64,000 nt of DNA. Source: a virus. Of this stretch, positions 39,101 through 48,139 are shown piece by piece. The position numbers and the translations under genes are program-made. The notes beneath the pieces were generated by a model. It ran no database searches. It had not been told where the DNA came from and saw nothing but the letters and a program-made list of their open reading frames with translations. Location: IMG/VR virus record IMGVR_UViG_3300027996_002186, positions 186,001 to 250,000 of that record; one strand, 5' to 3'. Numbering within the stretch: position 1 is the stretch's first letter; every line of letters begins with the position of its first letter.

Positions 39101-41871
39101 ACAGTAATGGAACTTTTGGTAGTTATGTATCTGGTACATATTCTAGTATAACGGTACAAGGTTTATCTGGTGTGACTTGGGTGGATATCGCCCTATTAAA
39201 TATACCTCTTATTAACTTAGTAGGGTGGGTTTCTTATAATATACCAGTAACATTTGGTTATAAAAAATTTAGATTTGTTTTACATCAGGGTTTTGTTCAG
39301 ACGACCATTCCTATCGGAAATCCTTCACAAAAGATTTATATAGATGATATTAAATTATCATCATCTACCAATTTAATTATAGATGGCAATAGTTATGGTA
39401 TAATAACCGATGATTCCGTCCCTAGTAATTTAACAATTAATCCTAAATTTAATAATTTAACATCGTATTATAATTTAGCTACAAACGTTATTACTAGTTC
39501 TGCTAGTTCTTACCTTTCTGGGGATTATCACACAATGTCATATACTGATGGATTCTTGAAATTCGGATATACACCTACTTACAATTTACTTGATTATTTA
39601 GAATCAATGAATGATATTGGTGATCCAAGTCCAGCATTCTATGGTGATAAAGAATATTATGCAATGCCTGATTATAGAGGAATTCCTTTACCTGGTATAA
39701 CTACGATAACTGATAGTGATGCTTATGTTGATTATAATGGTATAACATATTCAAATACTGCTGGTAATAAAATTTCATTTGGTGTAGATCTAAAACTAGA
39801 ATGGGAAAGTGTATTTATTAATACATTTGTTGATGTTAATCTATATGATTCAGCTACTTATTCCACTCCTTCATCAACAACAGAAAGATTGTTGGTTATG
39901 AAAAAATACTTTAATGAAGCGGATAATGTTTATGTTATTGAGTTTCATAAAAAACTAAATCTTGATTTAGGAACACCTCTTTATTTTGTTGATATAATAT
40001 CAAGAAGAAAACTCCACCAAATAAGTAGTGATCTACAAGAACTTAATAATATACAGAGGGGTAGATTGGAAACATCTGATGGTATATTCATAGGATCTTC
40101 TTTTGATAATTATGAAAGAGAATTAAACTTTAAGATACCGACAGATTCTTATGCTAAAGTAATGTTATCTGATGCTGAAACTATACAAGAGTTGAGTGCT
40201 ATATTTTATATTGATTATAAGAATGAGTTATCTATGAATATGACAAGATTAGAAAGAGAGTATAATATACCTATCCTAACGACCTCAAATTTTGGTGGGA
40301 ATTTATTTATTTCTTGTACAGAAAAGCACGATCTTAAAACAGGTGAGGGTATTGTTTTAGACTTTAATGGTGGTACTGGTTCTTCACAAGAATTAAATCA
40401 ACAATATTATGGATTCCACCCGGTTATTGTTGTAAATCAATACAACTTTTATCTAGATATTCCTTATGGTACAACTCCTTTAGTTGGTAATGACACTGGA
40501 TTTGTTAAATACACTAAAAAGGATCCTTTCTTGAATTATCAACCAGTTGATATAATAGATGTGGGTGTTGATAAAAAAGGTAAAAGGTCAATTGAATTAT
40601 CTATTGATAACGTAAAATTGACTAATGATGTTTATAGATTATCTGGTGTTGATTTTAGTAAATATAGATTTAGATTGGTTGATGGGTTAAATGTTGAACA
40701 ACTTGCAATTCAATTTCCTTGGATACTTGAAGCTGAGATATCAGAAGCTGTTTTGGGATTAGGAGGTGAAGGTGAGTTAGTTTGGTACTCAGGAACTTGG
40801 GAATGTGGTAGATGGTTTGGTGGTACTTGGTACTCAGGAACTTGGTTATCAGGAGATTGGTATGATGGTACTTGGTATTCTAAGAATATCAAAGATAATT
40901 ATATTTCTGTTGAAGTTGATGAAAAATCATCTGATATATCACAATCAACTTGGTTTGGTGGTAGGTGGTATGATGGTACTTGGGATAATGGTTTATGGGT
41001 AAATGGTAGATGGTATGATGGTACTTGGAACGGTGGGAATTGGTTTAAGGGTATTTGGAACGATGGTACTTGGAACGATGGAGTTTTTGGTGGAGGTGTT
41101 TGGATCCTTGGAATATGGAATAATGGTATATTTAACACTGATAACGAACCGGCTTACTGGTTAGATGGTGAATGGTTTGGTGGTGATTTTGAGAATGGTA
41201 TGTGGTATAATGGACTATTCGAAGCTAAAAATGATGAATCTAGGTTTGGTGTTAATGCTTATAATAGTAGAACAGCTACTTGGCATGCTGGTAATTGGGT
41301 TAGTGGTAGTTTCCATTCTAAATTAAATTTAAATGATGATGGTGAGTATGATGTATCCGATTCACATAATCTGAGTATTTGGAAAACAGGATCTTGGTTT
41401 AGTGGTGATTTCTATGGTGGTATAGCTTATAACATGGATTTTAAATCCGGAATTTGGCATGGTGGTATATTAGAAGATATTCAAGTTATTGGGTTTGGTT
41501 TTGATGCTGTTGGTGAAAATTATTTTACACTGAATGGTATTTTCAAATTTAATATAGGTGATGAGTTTAATATTATTGATAATCAAATAGGGAATTCTTA
41601 TTCTGTTGATTTTGGAAGTAATTCTGATCCTGGTAAGTATACCGTATTATATACAAATGAAGATAATGATAATAAATGGACAAAAGTTTATGTTGATAGA
41701 ACTATGACTTATAATCTTAATGCTCCTGTTGACTTAGGGTTAAGATTGGTTAGTAGGTTTAGATTCGTTAATTGGAAATCAGGTATATGGACAAATGGTA
41801 TATTAGATAGTGGATTATGGGAAGGTGGACTTTGGTATAATGGTGTTTTTGGTGATGCTACTTGGATGTAA
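36154..41871 (+). CDS. Giant virion (tail/baseplate) protein with W-x-x-G repeats, 1905 aa
   Basis: The first 1500 residues are beta-rich, with a Ycf48/BNR-like beta-propeller segment at about residues 335-450 (YYWICGDGGVLLKV, SVSFFDNLRGAVVGDLNTIL, VTNDSGFHWEVI, NKVIFYDPNKFFIGGNVGVF). At about residue 1544 a repetitive tract begins (WYSGTWECGRWFGGTWYSGT), in which W or F recurs about every 5 residues with Gly, continuing to about 1696 and returning at the extreme C terminus (WKSGIWTNGILDSGLWEGGL). Similar repeats occur in the 1161- and 1692-residue proteins near 55-64 kb. Size and structure suit a baseplate or tail protein; host binding is possible. Confidence 0.8.
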   Translation: MWIFDNDYNKWSSSGDNLVKSEFDYLKQELSSVRFYSKCLSGAAYLPMNNINNIYDILGEYKPRNWYIGLGGSPYSNSLIPPQNAVEITNDSSYDYYTKYLSEYGLTLKNLFTPNRLISDSINNYIYVDVTTTTQIFDLYDPVINRVIDGTRLLDGHRILIKDQKTTEVLPNTTNPDDYFSGNYTEIQNFGTTIQYEYYSNENGIYKYENFLLSKESDLDDYEDCVRFSIIAKLGANNREKQFHLSRLLNGYYPTSSLDQPMEFIEKHNWLLRNRVDYNNLFEINYYDVIKHGEQSYEIGGITYSIPERTISVGEFGVILNNQENVSNIISNKYKVNLRSISQTSKYYWICGDGGVLLKVRKHDFNVERIEVENLTTSNLKSVSFFDNLRGAVVGDLNTILVTNDSGFHWEVIKIPDFDTYYYNKVIFYDPNKFFIGGNVGVFIEFIKDLSGWTAYRRRISRFIDGSTPQNTSGEDEYLLVDNINDMLYTNIDTWGLTHSHNYGSQSISVDKELLFIVTDDSKFIVHDINNSIPDYDFLYLDFRSNDIELHEYGDIRNISRREGTNDFYFTGINDINIESGLFSFNINLFSEIGVEHNNDIEYSNTITTTASATFESNLYSNNTFDYLGDEMILCGNESLLRSSTYSTTFNFEILDENFESRLKSKMLFLDYDMGSKLNFFTDDGQYRLPNSLSFPADLFSSTSSISLSSLVYGATSPSFMTQSEVSWFDYWSDRYKTFEFYSTGLPLDESTKVLLSSDFSYSPTQSELIISSITDTFSDIENLAPNIYNRSLGRFNGAGMTAISAPSSSYDLYLYDYLMVAKVADDYEVVVGDAFGLESNVVNSEFVVNKIAEFGGDKYLYMFSEFNQNIITELSTTTYSVTLTNLNKYSDVDELQERFNTHPISNGYELIRGSSVNNGVLMDFEFGTTASYINWVVDNNLEFDPIFGGRPDVAKTLNQNTTYIIESPEVEGVDLVSFLYNYSNGTFGSYVSGTYSSITVQGLSGVTWVDIALLNIPLINLVGWVSYNIPVTFGYKKFRFVLHQGFVQTTIPIGNPSQKIYIDDIKLSSSTNLIIDGNSYGIITDDSVPSNLTINPKFNNLTSYYNLATNVITSSASSYLSGDYHTMSYTDGFLKFGYTPTYNLLDYLESMNDIGDPSPAFYGDKEYYAMPDYRGIPLPGITTITDSDAYVDYNGITYSNTAGNKISFGVDLKLEWESVFINTFVDVNLYDSATYSTPSSTTERLLVMKKYFNEADNVYVIEFHKKLNLDLGTPLYFVDIISRRKLHQISSDLQELNNIQRGRLETSDGIFIGSSFDNYERELNFKIPTDSYAKVMLSDAETIQELSAIFYIDYKNELSMNMTRLEREYNIPILTTSNFGGNLFISCTEKHDLKTGEGIVLDFNGGTGSSQELNQQYYGFHPVIVVNQYNFYLDIPYGTTPLVGNDTGFVKYTKKDPFLNYQPVDIIDVGVDKKGKRSIELSIDNVKLTNDVYRLSGVDFSKYRFRLVDGLNVEQLAIQFPWILEAEISEAVLGLGGEGELVWYSGTWECGRWFGGTWYSGTWLSGDWYDGTWYSKNIKDNYISVEVDEKSSDISQSTWFGGRWYDGTWDNGLWVNGRWYDGTWNGGNWFKGIWNDGTWNDGVFGGGVWILGIWNNGIFNTDNEPAYWLDGEWFGGDFENGMWYNGLFEAKNDESRFGVNAYNSRTATWHAGNWVSGSFHSKLNLNDDGEYDVSDSHNLSIWKTGSWFSGDFYGGIAYNMDFKSGIWHGGILEDIQVIGFGFDAVGENYFTLNGIFKFNIGDEFNIIDNQIGNSYSVDFGSNSDPGKYTVLYTNEDNDNKWTKVYVDRTMTYNLNAPVDLGLRLVSRFRFVNWKSGIWTNGILDSGLWEGGLWYNGVFGDATWM
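40783..41230 (+). repeat. W-x-x-G pentapeptide-like repeat tract
   Basis: Tandem codon repeats such as TGGTATGATGGTACTTGG encode (W/F)-x-x-G-x repeats (WYDGTW, WFGGRW, WNDGVF). Several DNA units are nearly identical, which suggests expansion by recombination. Confidence 0.8.
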
Positions 41872-41885
41872 TTTGATTTGATAAA

Positions 41886-41895
41886 TTAATATATA
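41886..41895 (+). promoter_or_regulatory. TTAATATATA motif 4 bases before ATG
   Basis: Exact motif with ATG at 41900; the spacing matches 5962, 20861 and 25289. Confidence 0.55.
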
Positions 41896-41899
41896 GATT

Positions 41900-42274
41900 A
41901 TGATTAAAAAATATTTACAGTATATAAAAGAAGCTGATGAAATTCAATCAGAACCAGATTCATCTAAATTTGAAGATGTTAAAGATGAGGTTAAATCAAT
42001 GATTGAGAAAACTATCGAACAAAGTGGAGGTGAATTTTCTTCTTTTGTTGATTCCTTTATCAAAAATCCAGAAGATGTTAAAATAGAAGGATTTATAAAT
42101 GATTCTGATGTTTATGAATTTTATTTGAAATGGAGAAATGATATTGATGAAATCTTAAATGATATTAAATTCTTTGGAGAAACTCCTACTGAAATAAATG
42201 CATTTGGGTTATATGAATATGTTATTAAGGGAACCGAGAATTCTATGAATGAAATTGTGAAAATGTTATCATAA
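41900..42274 (+). CDS. Leader-bearing protein, 124 aa
   Basis: Starts MIKKYLQYIKE followed by Ala, very similar to the leaders at 29087 and 46818, with I-K-E at the probable cleavage point. The acidic body is helical (KDEVKSMIEKTIEQSGGEFS, WRNDIDEILNDIKFFGE). No domain found. A cysteine-rich mini-gene begins four bases after the stop, so the two are probably co-expressed. Internal-head location is inferred. Confidence 0.75.
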   Translation: MIKKYLQYIKEADEIQSEPDSSKFEDVKDEVKSMIEKTIEQSGGEFSSFVDSFIKNPEDVKIEGFINDSDVYEFYLKWRNDIDEILNDIKFFGETPTEINAFGLYEYVIKGTENSMNEIVKMLS

Positions 42275-42277
42275 AAC

Positions 42278-42406
42278 ATGAATGAACAAGAATGTACTTG
42301 TGATTGTGAAGAATGTGTAAAGAATAATTGCGAAGATTGTGATTGTCCTGGTTGTGATTGTCCTGGTTGTGATTGTTCTATGAAATTTGAATTAGGTTAT
42401 GATTAA
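42278..42406 (+). CDS. Cysteine-rich mini-protein, 42 aa
   Basis: Not detectable by length alone. The 42-residue protein holds eleven cysteines in CxC and CxxC patterns with acidic residues between (CTCDCEECVKNNCEDCDC then PGCDCPGCDC) and a short tail MKFELGYD. The spacing is that of metallothionein-like or other metal-binding peptides, though a redox role is possible. It starts four bases after the leader gene and ends inside the convergent membrane-protein gene. Expression is not proven. Confidence 0.6.
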   Translation: MNEQECTCDCEECVKNNCEDCDCPGCDCPGCDCSMKFELGYD

Positions 42407-42823
42407 ATAACTAACCAAATCCATATGTAAATGATAGTGGTTTATTATTAATAATAAATAAATCACTATTCTAAATATTAAAAATATCATTGATATTATC
42501 TTACCAATTATCGTGTATTGAATTTTACCGAAAATAACTTTAAGCATTATAGATGTTATTAACAGGAATAGGAATATAATCCAATTGTTTGTTAACAAAC
42601 CAAATAATACCCATAAAAGTTCGATACCAGATAATAAATTTCGATTTGTGTGTAGGTTTAAGTCTTTTTTACTTCTAAAATCATTTGATTTAGGAGATTC
42701 TCCTGACAATTCTTTGAATTTAATAAACCATTCTTTAACAAAAGAAATTTTCTTAAACTGTATAAGAGCCACCACACAAGATAATAAAATCAATATACCG
42801 AAACCATAAAAAATATAACCCAT
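42392..42823 (-). CDS. Putative membrane protein, 143 aa
   Basis: The leftward gene encodes MGYIFYGFGILILLSCVVAL, a strong membrane anchor, then a hydrophilic loop (about residues 28-65) and two to three further hydrophobic segments (IELLWVLFGLLTNNWIIFLF, IISMIFLIFRIVIYLLLI). It could be a holin or other inner-membrane protein, but neither its length nor its topology is diagnostic. It is a single gene in an otherwise rightward region. Its stop overlaps the cysteine-rich gene. Confidence 0.6.
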   Translation of the reverse strand: MGYIFYGFGILILLSCVVALIQFKKISFVKEWFIKFKELSGESPKSNDFRSKKDLNLHTNRNLLSGIELLWVLFGLLTNNWIIFLFLLITSIMLKVIFGKIQYTIIGKIISMIFLIFRIVIYLLLIINHYHLHMDLVSYLIIT

Positions 42824-42922
42824 TGTCTAATTATTTTAATTTATATATATTATTACCCTTTTTGTTTTTATAGAAGCCGAGAATAAATATATATAGTATA
42901 ACTTAAAAAAAAATTAAAGTAA

Positions 42923-45619
42923 ATGGCATCTACTCCACTTTATAAGTCTCTTAAACCGAACGGAACATCATTTTATGCTTTTCCGGGAGCGGCCGAGGAC
43001 ATATCAGCAGCATATCAAAATACAAATTATAAAATGTATTTCAGTAAATATACTTTGGTAAATTTACCAAAGCAGAATGTTAATGCTGGTACACAATCAA
43101 AACCAATCTATTTTGACTTTGAGAATTCTTTTGAGGGTTCTGTAAACGCAACACCACCATCTAATTATTCTGATGCTATGATTGAATCTTTGAGAAACTA
43201 TGTTGCCAACCAAGAAGTTGTTATTAGAGAGAGTAGATTAAATAACACTAAATATTATTATGATACAAATGCCTTAGAAACAACTTCTGAGAAGTTATTC
43301 TTTAAGTGGGCAAAGAAATTAAATATTATTGACTTTGAACCTGCTATACCAGAGGATGAGTATTTTAGTAATTTACAAGAATTTCAATCGAGAAATATTA
43401 ACTTAGATGATTATTTTCCTGAATTTTTATGGAAAGAAAGAGAAGTAACTAATTGGAATACGAGAATTTTTGAACAAACTGGATCAACTGATCCATCTTT
43501 TTATGGTAAATTAGAAATTGAGTTTGGTGGGACTACTAATTTCAGAGTTGGTGATATTACTAATATATCTAATGTTAGTAATAATACGATATATAATGTC
43601 CCAGGACTTGTTGGTTCGAATTCAGTAGATGGTATAAATACGACAGTGCTTTCTATTGTTCCATCAAGTGCTACACAAGGTCAGCGAATTATATTCGATA
43701 TCGACACAGTTCTTGGTGCTACTCCTGAGTCATCGGGTAAAGCGAAATTAGTTTATAGTAGATTGGTTCAATATATTGGTGAGGTTAATGGTATTAGTAA
43801 TGTTCAAGAAGCCAATAGAAGTTATACAGAAGTTTATGCTAATATTCCTGATCATACGGGACAAACACCTGATGTTCTTTTTAGAACTCTGACTGATGTT
43901 AATTATAAACCAAATTTAACATTTCCGATTTTACCAAGTCAATATCAACCAGAAATACAAGGAGGTGAGATATTTAACTCTCCTATTGTTAGTACACCTC
44001 AAAATTATCCAGGTTCTTACTTTGGTCAGTTTGATACTTTAGATTTTACATATGAAACTGCTCCCGGTGATAGTATTAGAAGAAGCGGTAATTATTATGG
44101 TGTTAAAGGTGATGTAAATAATCCTGTTGTTAATGGTTCTACAATTGATGGTGTCACATTGGACTTTAATACAAGTCACTATGTTAAGATGAATATACCA
44201 AATAGAGTTGTTACAAACTTTGATCAGTTTAATGCCCTTGAGGTAAATAATAATCCACCTAAGAGTTTTGAGTATAATGCTATATTATGGTATTATACTG
44301 TTGAGGATTCTGATGGTAACTCTAAAAGTAATTTATATGGTATTTCATTTTTAGACCACCCAAATAATAATCTAAAAACAGAAGAAATAAGTTTAAGATT
44401 TCCAACTATTAAAAAGTTGGTTTCTGATGGTGAGCAAGATGGTACATCTTATTCTTATAACCTTAACCTTAACTTTAATATAATTAATGAAAATACGATT
44501 GATGCTTATAACCCAGAAGCTATAAATTCTTTATTTAGTATGAATTTATTTAATGATGCTATGAAAAGGTTAGCATCTACTAATGATAGTTTCATTAATA
44601 TTATAGCAGAACACTCTGTGATATCAGAAGAATTGAGAAATATAAAAGGTTTAGTATATACACAGACTGATTTAACTGTATTAAATACTAGAATGAATAA
44701 TCTTGAGAATTTAATAAGACTTTATTCAGCAAACCAAATGAGTACTAGTGAAAGTATTGAGGTTAATATATTACCTGGATCACCGCCACAGATTTTTTTG
44801 GATAGCATTGATCCATTATATAGTAGGGTTGATAATTACAAAGCGACTGACTTATATAATGCTCAAGGTATTATACCTATAAATATTTCTGTACCAAAGA
44901 ATAAAAGTTTTTTAATTAATTTCATTAATAATGATGAAGTAGAACTTGAATTAGATAATAATGACAAATTAACTTTTATTTTAGATAAAGATCTATATAT
45001 TAATCAATCGGTTGATATTTTAATTACACCGAGTGAATTTTCTTCTCAGAATAAGAAGATTGATATTTTTATGGAAAGTGATATAGGATCAAATGATGGT
45101 ACAACAACAGAGATTTTATTAATTGGTGATATTGATTTACCAGTTTTTTATAATACATCAACACAATTACCTAATTCGGCTTCTCTATGGAAAGATTTTA
45201 GATTTGATATTGATTTTGAACAACCTATTAATCTAATAACGGGTGCTAGACTTGAAGTTCCGTTTTCTGGTAATACTACAATAATTGAAAACTCTTTAAA
45301 AGTTGGTAGTACATTACAAATGAATAACTTCTATGTTGGTACATCTTCTATTTTTGATTTTTCAGGTCAGTATAAAATTGATTCTGTTGGTGGTGGTACT
45401 AGTTCTTATATAATCTTTGATATTAGTGATAATGATGATTTAGTTTCTTATGGATTATCATCATCATTGCCATTAGAGATACACGGAACATCATCAACAT
45501 CCTTATCAAACATACCTTATTTTTCTTTGAATAAAGGTGTTAAAATAAATGTTACCAGAGTTAGTAACTCAGCTATATTAAACGAAAGGTATATTTTACA
45601 ACTCGATGACATTATATAA
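42923..45619 (+). CDS. Virion structural protein, probable baseplate/tail component, 898 aa
   Basis: Begins MASTPLYKSLKPNGTSFYAF and continues PGAAEDISAAYQNTNYKMYF, a conserved-looking N terminus of large phage structural proteins. The body is beta-rich with Gly/Thr/Ser loops; about residues 145-185 are rich in aromatics (EFLWKEREVTNWNTR). A central helical part (about 535-605, DAMKRLASTNDSFINIIAEH) may form a stalk. No enzymatic motif. Neighbours are the giant W-repeat protein and a two-domain beta protein, so it is likely part of the baseplate or tail wedge. Homology is not certain. Confidence 0.65.
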   Translation: MASTPLYKSLKPNGTSFYAFPGAAEDISAAYQNTNYKMYFSKYTLVNLPKQNVNAGTQSKPIYFDFENSFEGSVNATPPSNYSDAMIESLRNYVANQEVVIRESRLNNTKYYYDTNALETTSEKLFFKWAKKLNIIDFEPAIPEDEYFSNLQEFQSRNINLDDYFPEFLWKEREVTNWNTRIFEQTGSTDPSFYGKLEIEFGGTTNFRVGDITNISNVSNNTIYNVPGLVGSNSVDGINTTVLSIVPSSATQGQRIIFDIDTVLGATPESSGKAKLVYSRLVQYIGEVNGISNVQEANRSYTEVYANIPDHTGQTPDVLFRTLTDVNYKPNLTFPILPSQYQPEIQGGEIFNSPIVSTPQNYPGSYFGQFDTLDFTYETAPGDSIRRSGNYYGVKGDVNNPVVNGSTIDGVTLDFNTSHYVKMNIPNRVVTNFDQFNALEVNNNPPKSFEYNAILWYYTVEDSDGNSKSNLYGISFLDHPNNNLKTEEISLRFPTIKKLVSDGEQDGTSYSYNLNLNFNIINENTIDAYNPEAINSLFSMNLFNDAMKRLASTNDSFINIIAEHSVISEELRNIKGLVYTQTDLTVLNTRMNNLENLIRLYSANQMSTSESIEVNILPGSPPQIFLDSIDPLYSRVDNYKATDLYNAQGIIPINISVPKNKSFLINFINNDEVELELDNNDKLTFILDKDLYINQSVDILITPSEFSSQNKKIDIFMESDIGSNDGTTTEILLIGDIDLPVFYNTSTQLPNSASLWKDFRFDIDFEQPINLITGARLEVPFSGNTTIIENSLKVGSTLQMNNFYVGTSSIFDFSGQYKIDSVGGGTSSYIIFDISDNDDLVSYGLSSSLPLEIHGTSSTSLSNIPYFSLNKGVKINVTRVSNSAILNERYILQLDDII

Positions 45620-45629
45620 CTTTCAAATT

Positions 45630-45640
45630 TTAATATATAA
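45630..45640 (+). promoter_or_regulatory. TTAATATATAA promoter-like motif
   Basis: Exact motif 20 bases before the ATG at 45661. Confidence 0.55.
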
Positions 45641-45660
45641 TTAAAATAAAAAATTGTTAT

Positions 45661-46821
45661 ATGGGTGTTTGTGGACAATCATTATTTGGTAGTGGTAGTA
45701 ACTATATAAAAGTATCAAATGGATCATTCGTTGCTATTGAGGGATCAAATACAGCCGAGAATTTAATTCTATCTAATTTGAGAATGCCTTATAAGCAATT
45801 ATTAAAAGGTAGAGTTTTATTAAAAATTGGTCAAAAAGATTACTTATTAAACCATTTAGGTTTAGGAGATAACGCAACATTTTTAGCTATTAAAGTAACC
45901 TATGATCCTAAATCTGTAATTGAAGAAGATAATTATGTTGAGTGGTCTTTTTATGATGATGTTTCTAGAGTTAATTCAATGGCTCAGTTATTAGTATTAA
46001 CTGGTAATTCAAGTAATAGGATACCACAATTATTCTTAACAAATCCAAATAGTAAATACCCAGTAACACTTGATGTTATGGTTGCTGTTATTGATGATAA
46101 TTCATTCTTTGATTATAGCCCTGTTGTTTATTTTACACCATTAGTAACATTAGAAAATGCTGTTTATTTAGGACCTTATAATACATCACTTGGTACCAAC
46201 TTTGGTGCAACTATATCAAGTATTAATGATTTTATTGGATATGATATTGATAGTTTAAGAACTGAAATTGTAGACCATGTTGTTGAGTCAAATGGTTTGA
46301 TATTGAGTACCACTAGTAGTAATTATTTGTTGTATGATTATGATACTAATCCAATTAGTTCATTTACATTATCTGGTACATATTCTATGAAATTTGATAT
46401 AACAGATTCTTTAAATAACTCAATTAATGTTGCTGATAATGTTGTTATAGAATACAACACAATATACACACCTGTTGTTTATTTCACACCCGATGTTTAC
46501 TTACCTGGATCAACAGCTTCACCATTTAATACTTTACAAGGTGCTACATTTGGGGCTACAGTTTCATTAACTATGTCTAGTTATGGTGGTACGGTTAGTT
46601 CATTGGATATGGCTGGTGTTTTAGTTGACCATGTTGAAGAAGCTAATGGTGTTACTTTCTCAGCTACGGGTAGTAACTACATATTATATGATTATTCAAG
46701 TTTGGTTATAAGTGGTATAACATCATCAGGAACATATTCATTAGGATTTAATATAACAGATTCTTTTGGAACACTTGATCCAAATAACATCGTAAATATA
46801 TCATTCACAGGATTATTATGA
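45661..46821 (+). CDS. Virion protein with two duplicated beta domains, 386 aa
   Basis: The N-terminal 160 residues form one domain (MGVCGQSLFGSGSNYIKVSN). Two copies of an Ig-like unit follow. The first (about 155-265) contains PVVYFTPLVTLENAVYLGPY, GATISS, IVDHVVESNGLILSTTSSNY LLYDYD and TYSMKFDITDSLN. The second (about 275-385) contains TPVVYFTPDVYLPGSTASPF, GATVSL, LVDHVEEANGVTFSATGSNY and TYSLGFNITDSFG. The second copy shares much of its pattern with the first, so it arose by internal duplication. Such units are common surface decorations on phage tails and capsids. The stop overlaps the next leader gene. Confidence 0.75.
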   Translation: MGVCGQSLFGSGSNYIKVSNGSFVAIEGSNTAENLILSNLRMPYKQLLKGRVLLKIGQKDYLLNHLGLGDNATFLAIKVTYDPKSVIEEDNYVEWSFYDDVSRVNSMAQLLVLTGNSSNRIPQLFLTNPNSKYPVTLDVMVAVIDDNSFFDYSPVVYFTPLVTLENAVYLGPYNTSLGTNFGATISSINDFIGYDIDSLRTEIVDHVVESNGLILSTTSSNYLLYDYDTNPISSFTLSGTYSMKFDITDSLNNSINVADNVVIEYNTIYTPVVYFTPDVYLPGSTASPFNTLQGATFGATVSLTMSSYGGTVSSLDMAGVLVDHVEEANGVTFSATGSNYILYDYSSLVISGITSSGTYSLGFNITDSFGTLDPNNIVNISFTGLL

Positions 46822-47810
46822 TAATTAAAAAGTACATACAATTTATAAAAGAAAGCTCAGAGGATTTTAAATCACTAGGTGAGTGGATTGAATCTATATC
46901 TGATGATGAGTATGTTATGAACATCGTAAATAGATATTTAGGTGATATTGGTTCAGATATAGAATTATCAAATGCTATTAATTTATTAGATGAGGTAGAA
47001 CAATCTGATATAAAATCACAAGTACAAGATTATTTACAAAATGGTCTTGTTGAGATAGAACCACAAGTTTTAACATCTACTGATATTGAAGATTTGAGTG
47101 AGAGTTTGGAATTAATGCCTGCTCCGGTTATACAACAAGAAATAAGTGTTGCTGGTAAAGGTGTATTTTCATCTTTCCTTAAATCATTAACTGCTCTCGG
47201 TAGAAAAGAATCTAGTCCTGATTATGAGAATTGTCCAAAAGATTTCTTGATTTATTACAATTATGAAAATTTAAATACTAATGATGTTAAAATAATATTT
47301 AGTCGATTCAAATCACTTTTAAGGTATTCTGATAAGATTGATTATAGTAAGAATGAAATAAATCTTTACTTCGGTATCAAATGTGATGGTCAATTTGAAT
47401 ATGGTATATCTTATGATAATTTACTTCCAATTGGTCAATTTAAGTTATCAATCTCAAGTATTAAGTGGTTAGTTCAACAACAATCAAAATCAGCACAATC
47501 CATTAAAAAGGAATTAGTTAATCTAACATACAATGATATATTATTACTTGGTAAGATTAAAATGGATATGGTAGATTTTAACCCTGGTTATCATGAAAAG
47601 AGATCTTATCCTACTATAAATGATAGAGTTATATCTTTTGGGTATTATGGTGTCGGTAAATGGGATAATGGTAAATTAGATGAAGGTGAGTATATGAATA
47701 TTAAAAATAATTTTACTACTTGGGTAATTTCTAAGAAATGGGGTGGTAAAGTGTTGGTGAGTGTTAAACCACAATCATTTTGGTTATACATACATATAAA
47801 ATTGAAATAA
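46818..47810 (+). CDS. Leader-bearing protein, 330 aa
   Basis: Starts MIIKKYIQFIKE followed by Ser, the best-matched leader of the window (Ile-Lys-Glu cleavage-like site). The mature part has an acidic helical start (DFKSLGEWIESISDDEYVMN), a middle with PVIQQEISVAGKGVFSSFLK and a C-terminal beta-rich region (VISFGYYGVGKWDNGKLDEG). The last segment, WDNGKLDEGEY, faintly recalls the W-x-x-G repeats. The ATG overlaps the preceding stop, so translation may be coupled to a virion protein gene. Function unknown. Confidence 0.75.
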   Translation: MIIKKYIQFIKESSEDFKSLGEWIESISDDEYVMNIVNRYLGDIGSDIELSNAINLLDEVEQSDIKSQVQDYLQNGLVEIEPQVLTSTDIEDLSESLELMPAPVIQQEISVAGKGVFSSFLKSLTALGRKESSPDYENCPKDFLIYYNYENLNTNDVKIIFSRFKSLLRYSDKIDYSKNEINLYFGIKCDGQFEYGISYDNLLPIGQFKLSISSIKWLVQQQSKSAQSIKKELVNLTYNDILLLGKIKMDMVDFNPGYHEKRSYPTINDRVISFGYYGVGKWDNGKLDEGEYMNIKNNFTTWVISKKWGGKVLVSVKPQSFWLYIHIKLK

Positions 47811-47813
47811 GAT

Positions 47814-48107
47814 ATGAAATATTTAAGAAAATATAACGAGTCAAACGAACAAGAGCAAGATTTAGATTTTGTTTTAGCTAAGATAAAAGAAGAGTTTACT
47901 ATTGATAAGGTTAAAGAATCTTATGAAAAAGAAATGCTTGAATGGGCAGATGATTACACTACAAGTGGTAATGGTGAGGCACAAGACATTATATTAGAAC
48001 AGATGATTGGGTGGTTCGAATCAAACCATTCTGAGCTTACAGATGAAGTATCTAAAGAAGTTTATAATAAATTACAAGAAGAATACGAATTCCTAAACAT
48101 TGGTTAA
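47814..48107 (+). CDS. Leader-bearing acidic protein, 97 aa
   Basis: Begins MKYLRKYNE followed by Ser, the short form of the leader, and matches the orphan peptide at 22439 in nine of the first ten residues (MKYLKKYNES). The body is an acidic helix-rich domain (EEFTIDKVKESYEKEMLEWA; NGEAQDIILEQMIGWFESNH) without a known motif. It lies three bases after the previous gene and before the gp23-like fragment, so this is a run of head-associated genes. Confidence 0.72.
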   Translation: MKYLRKYNESNEQEQDLDFVLAKIKEEFTIDKVKESYEKEMLEWADDYTTSGNGEAQDIILEQMIGWFESNHSELTDEVSKEVYNKLQEEYEFLNIG

Positions 48108-48139
48108 TAATTTTCTATAATAAGAAAATATTAATTTAA

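Noticed and set aside
40710-41138. Proline-rich reading frames on the strand opposite the W-x-x-G repeats
   Set aside because: They are the mirror of repeated Trp/Gly codons (CCA, CCT) and have no independent start context or neighbours.
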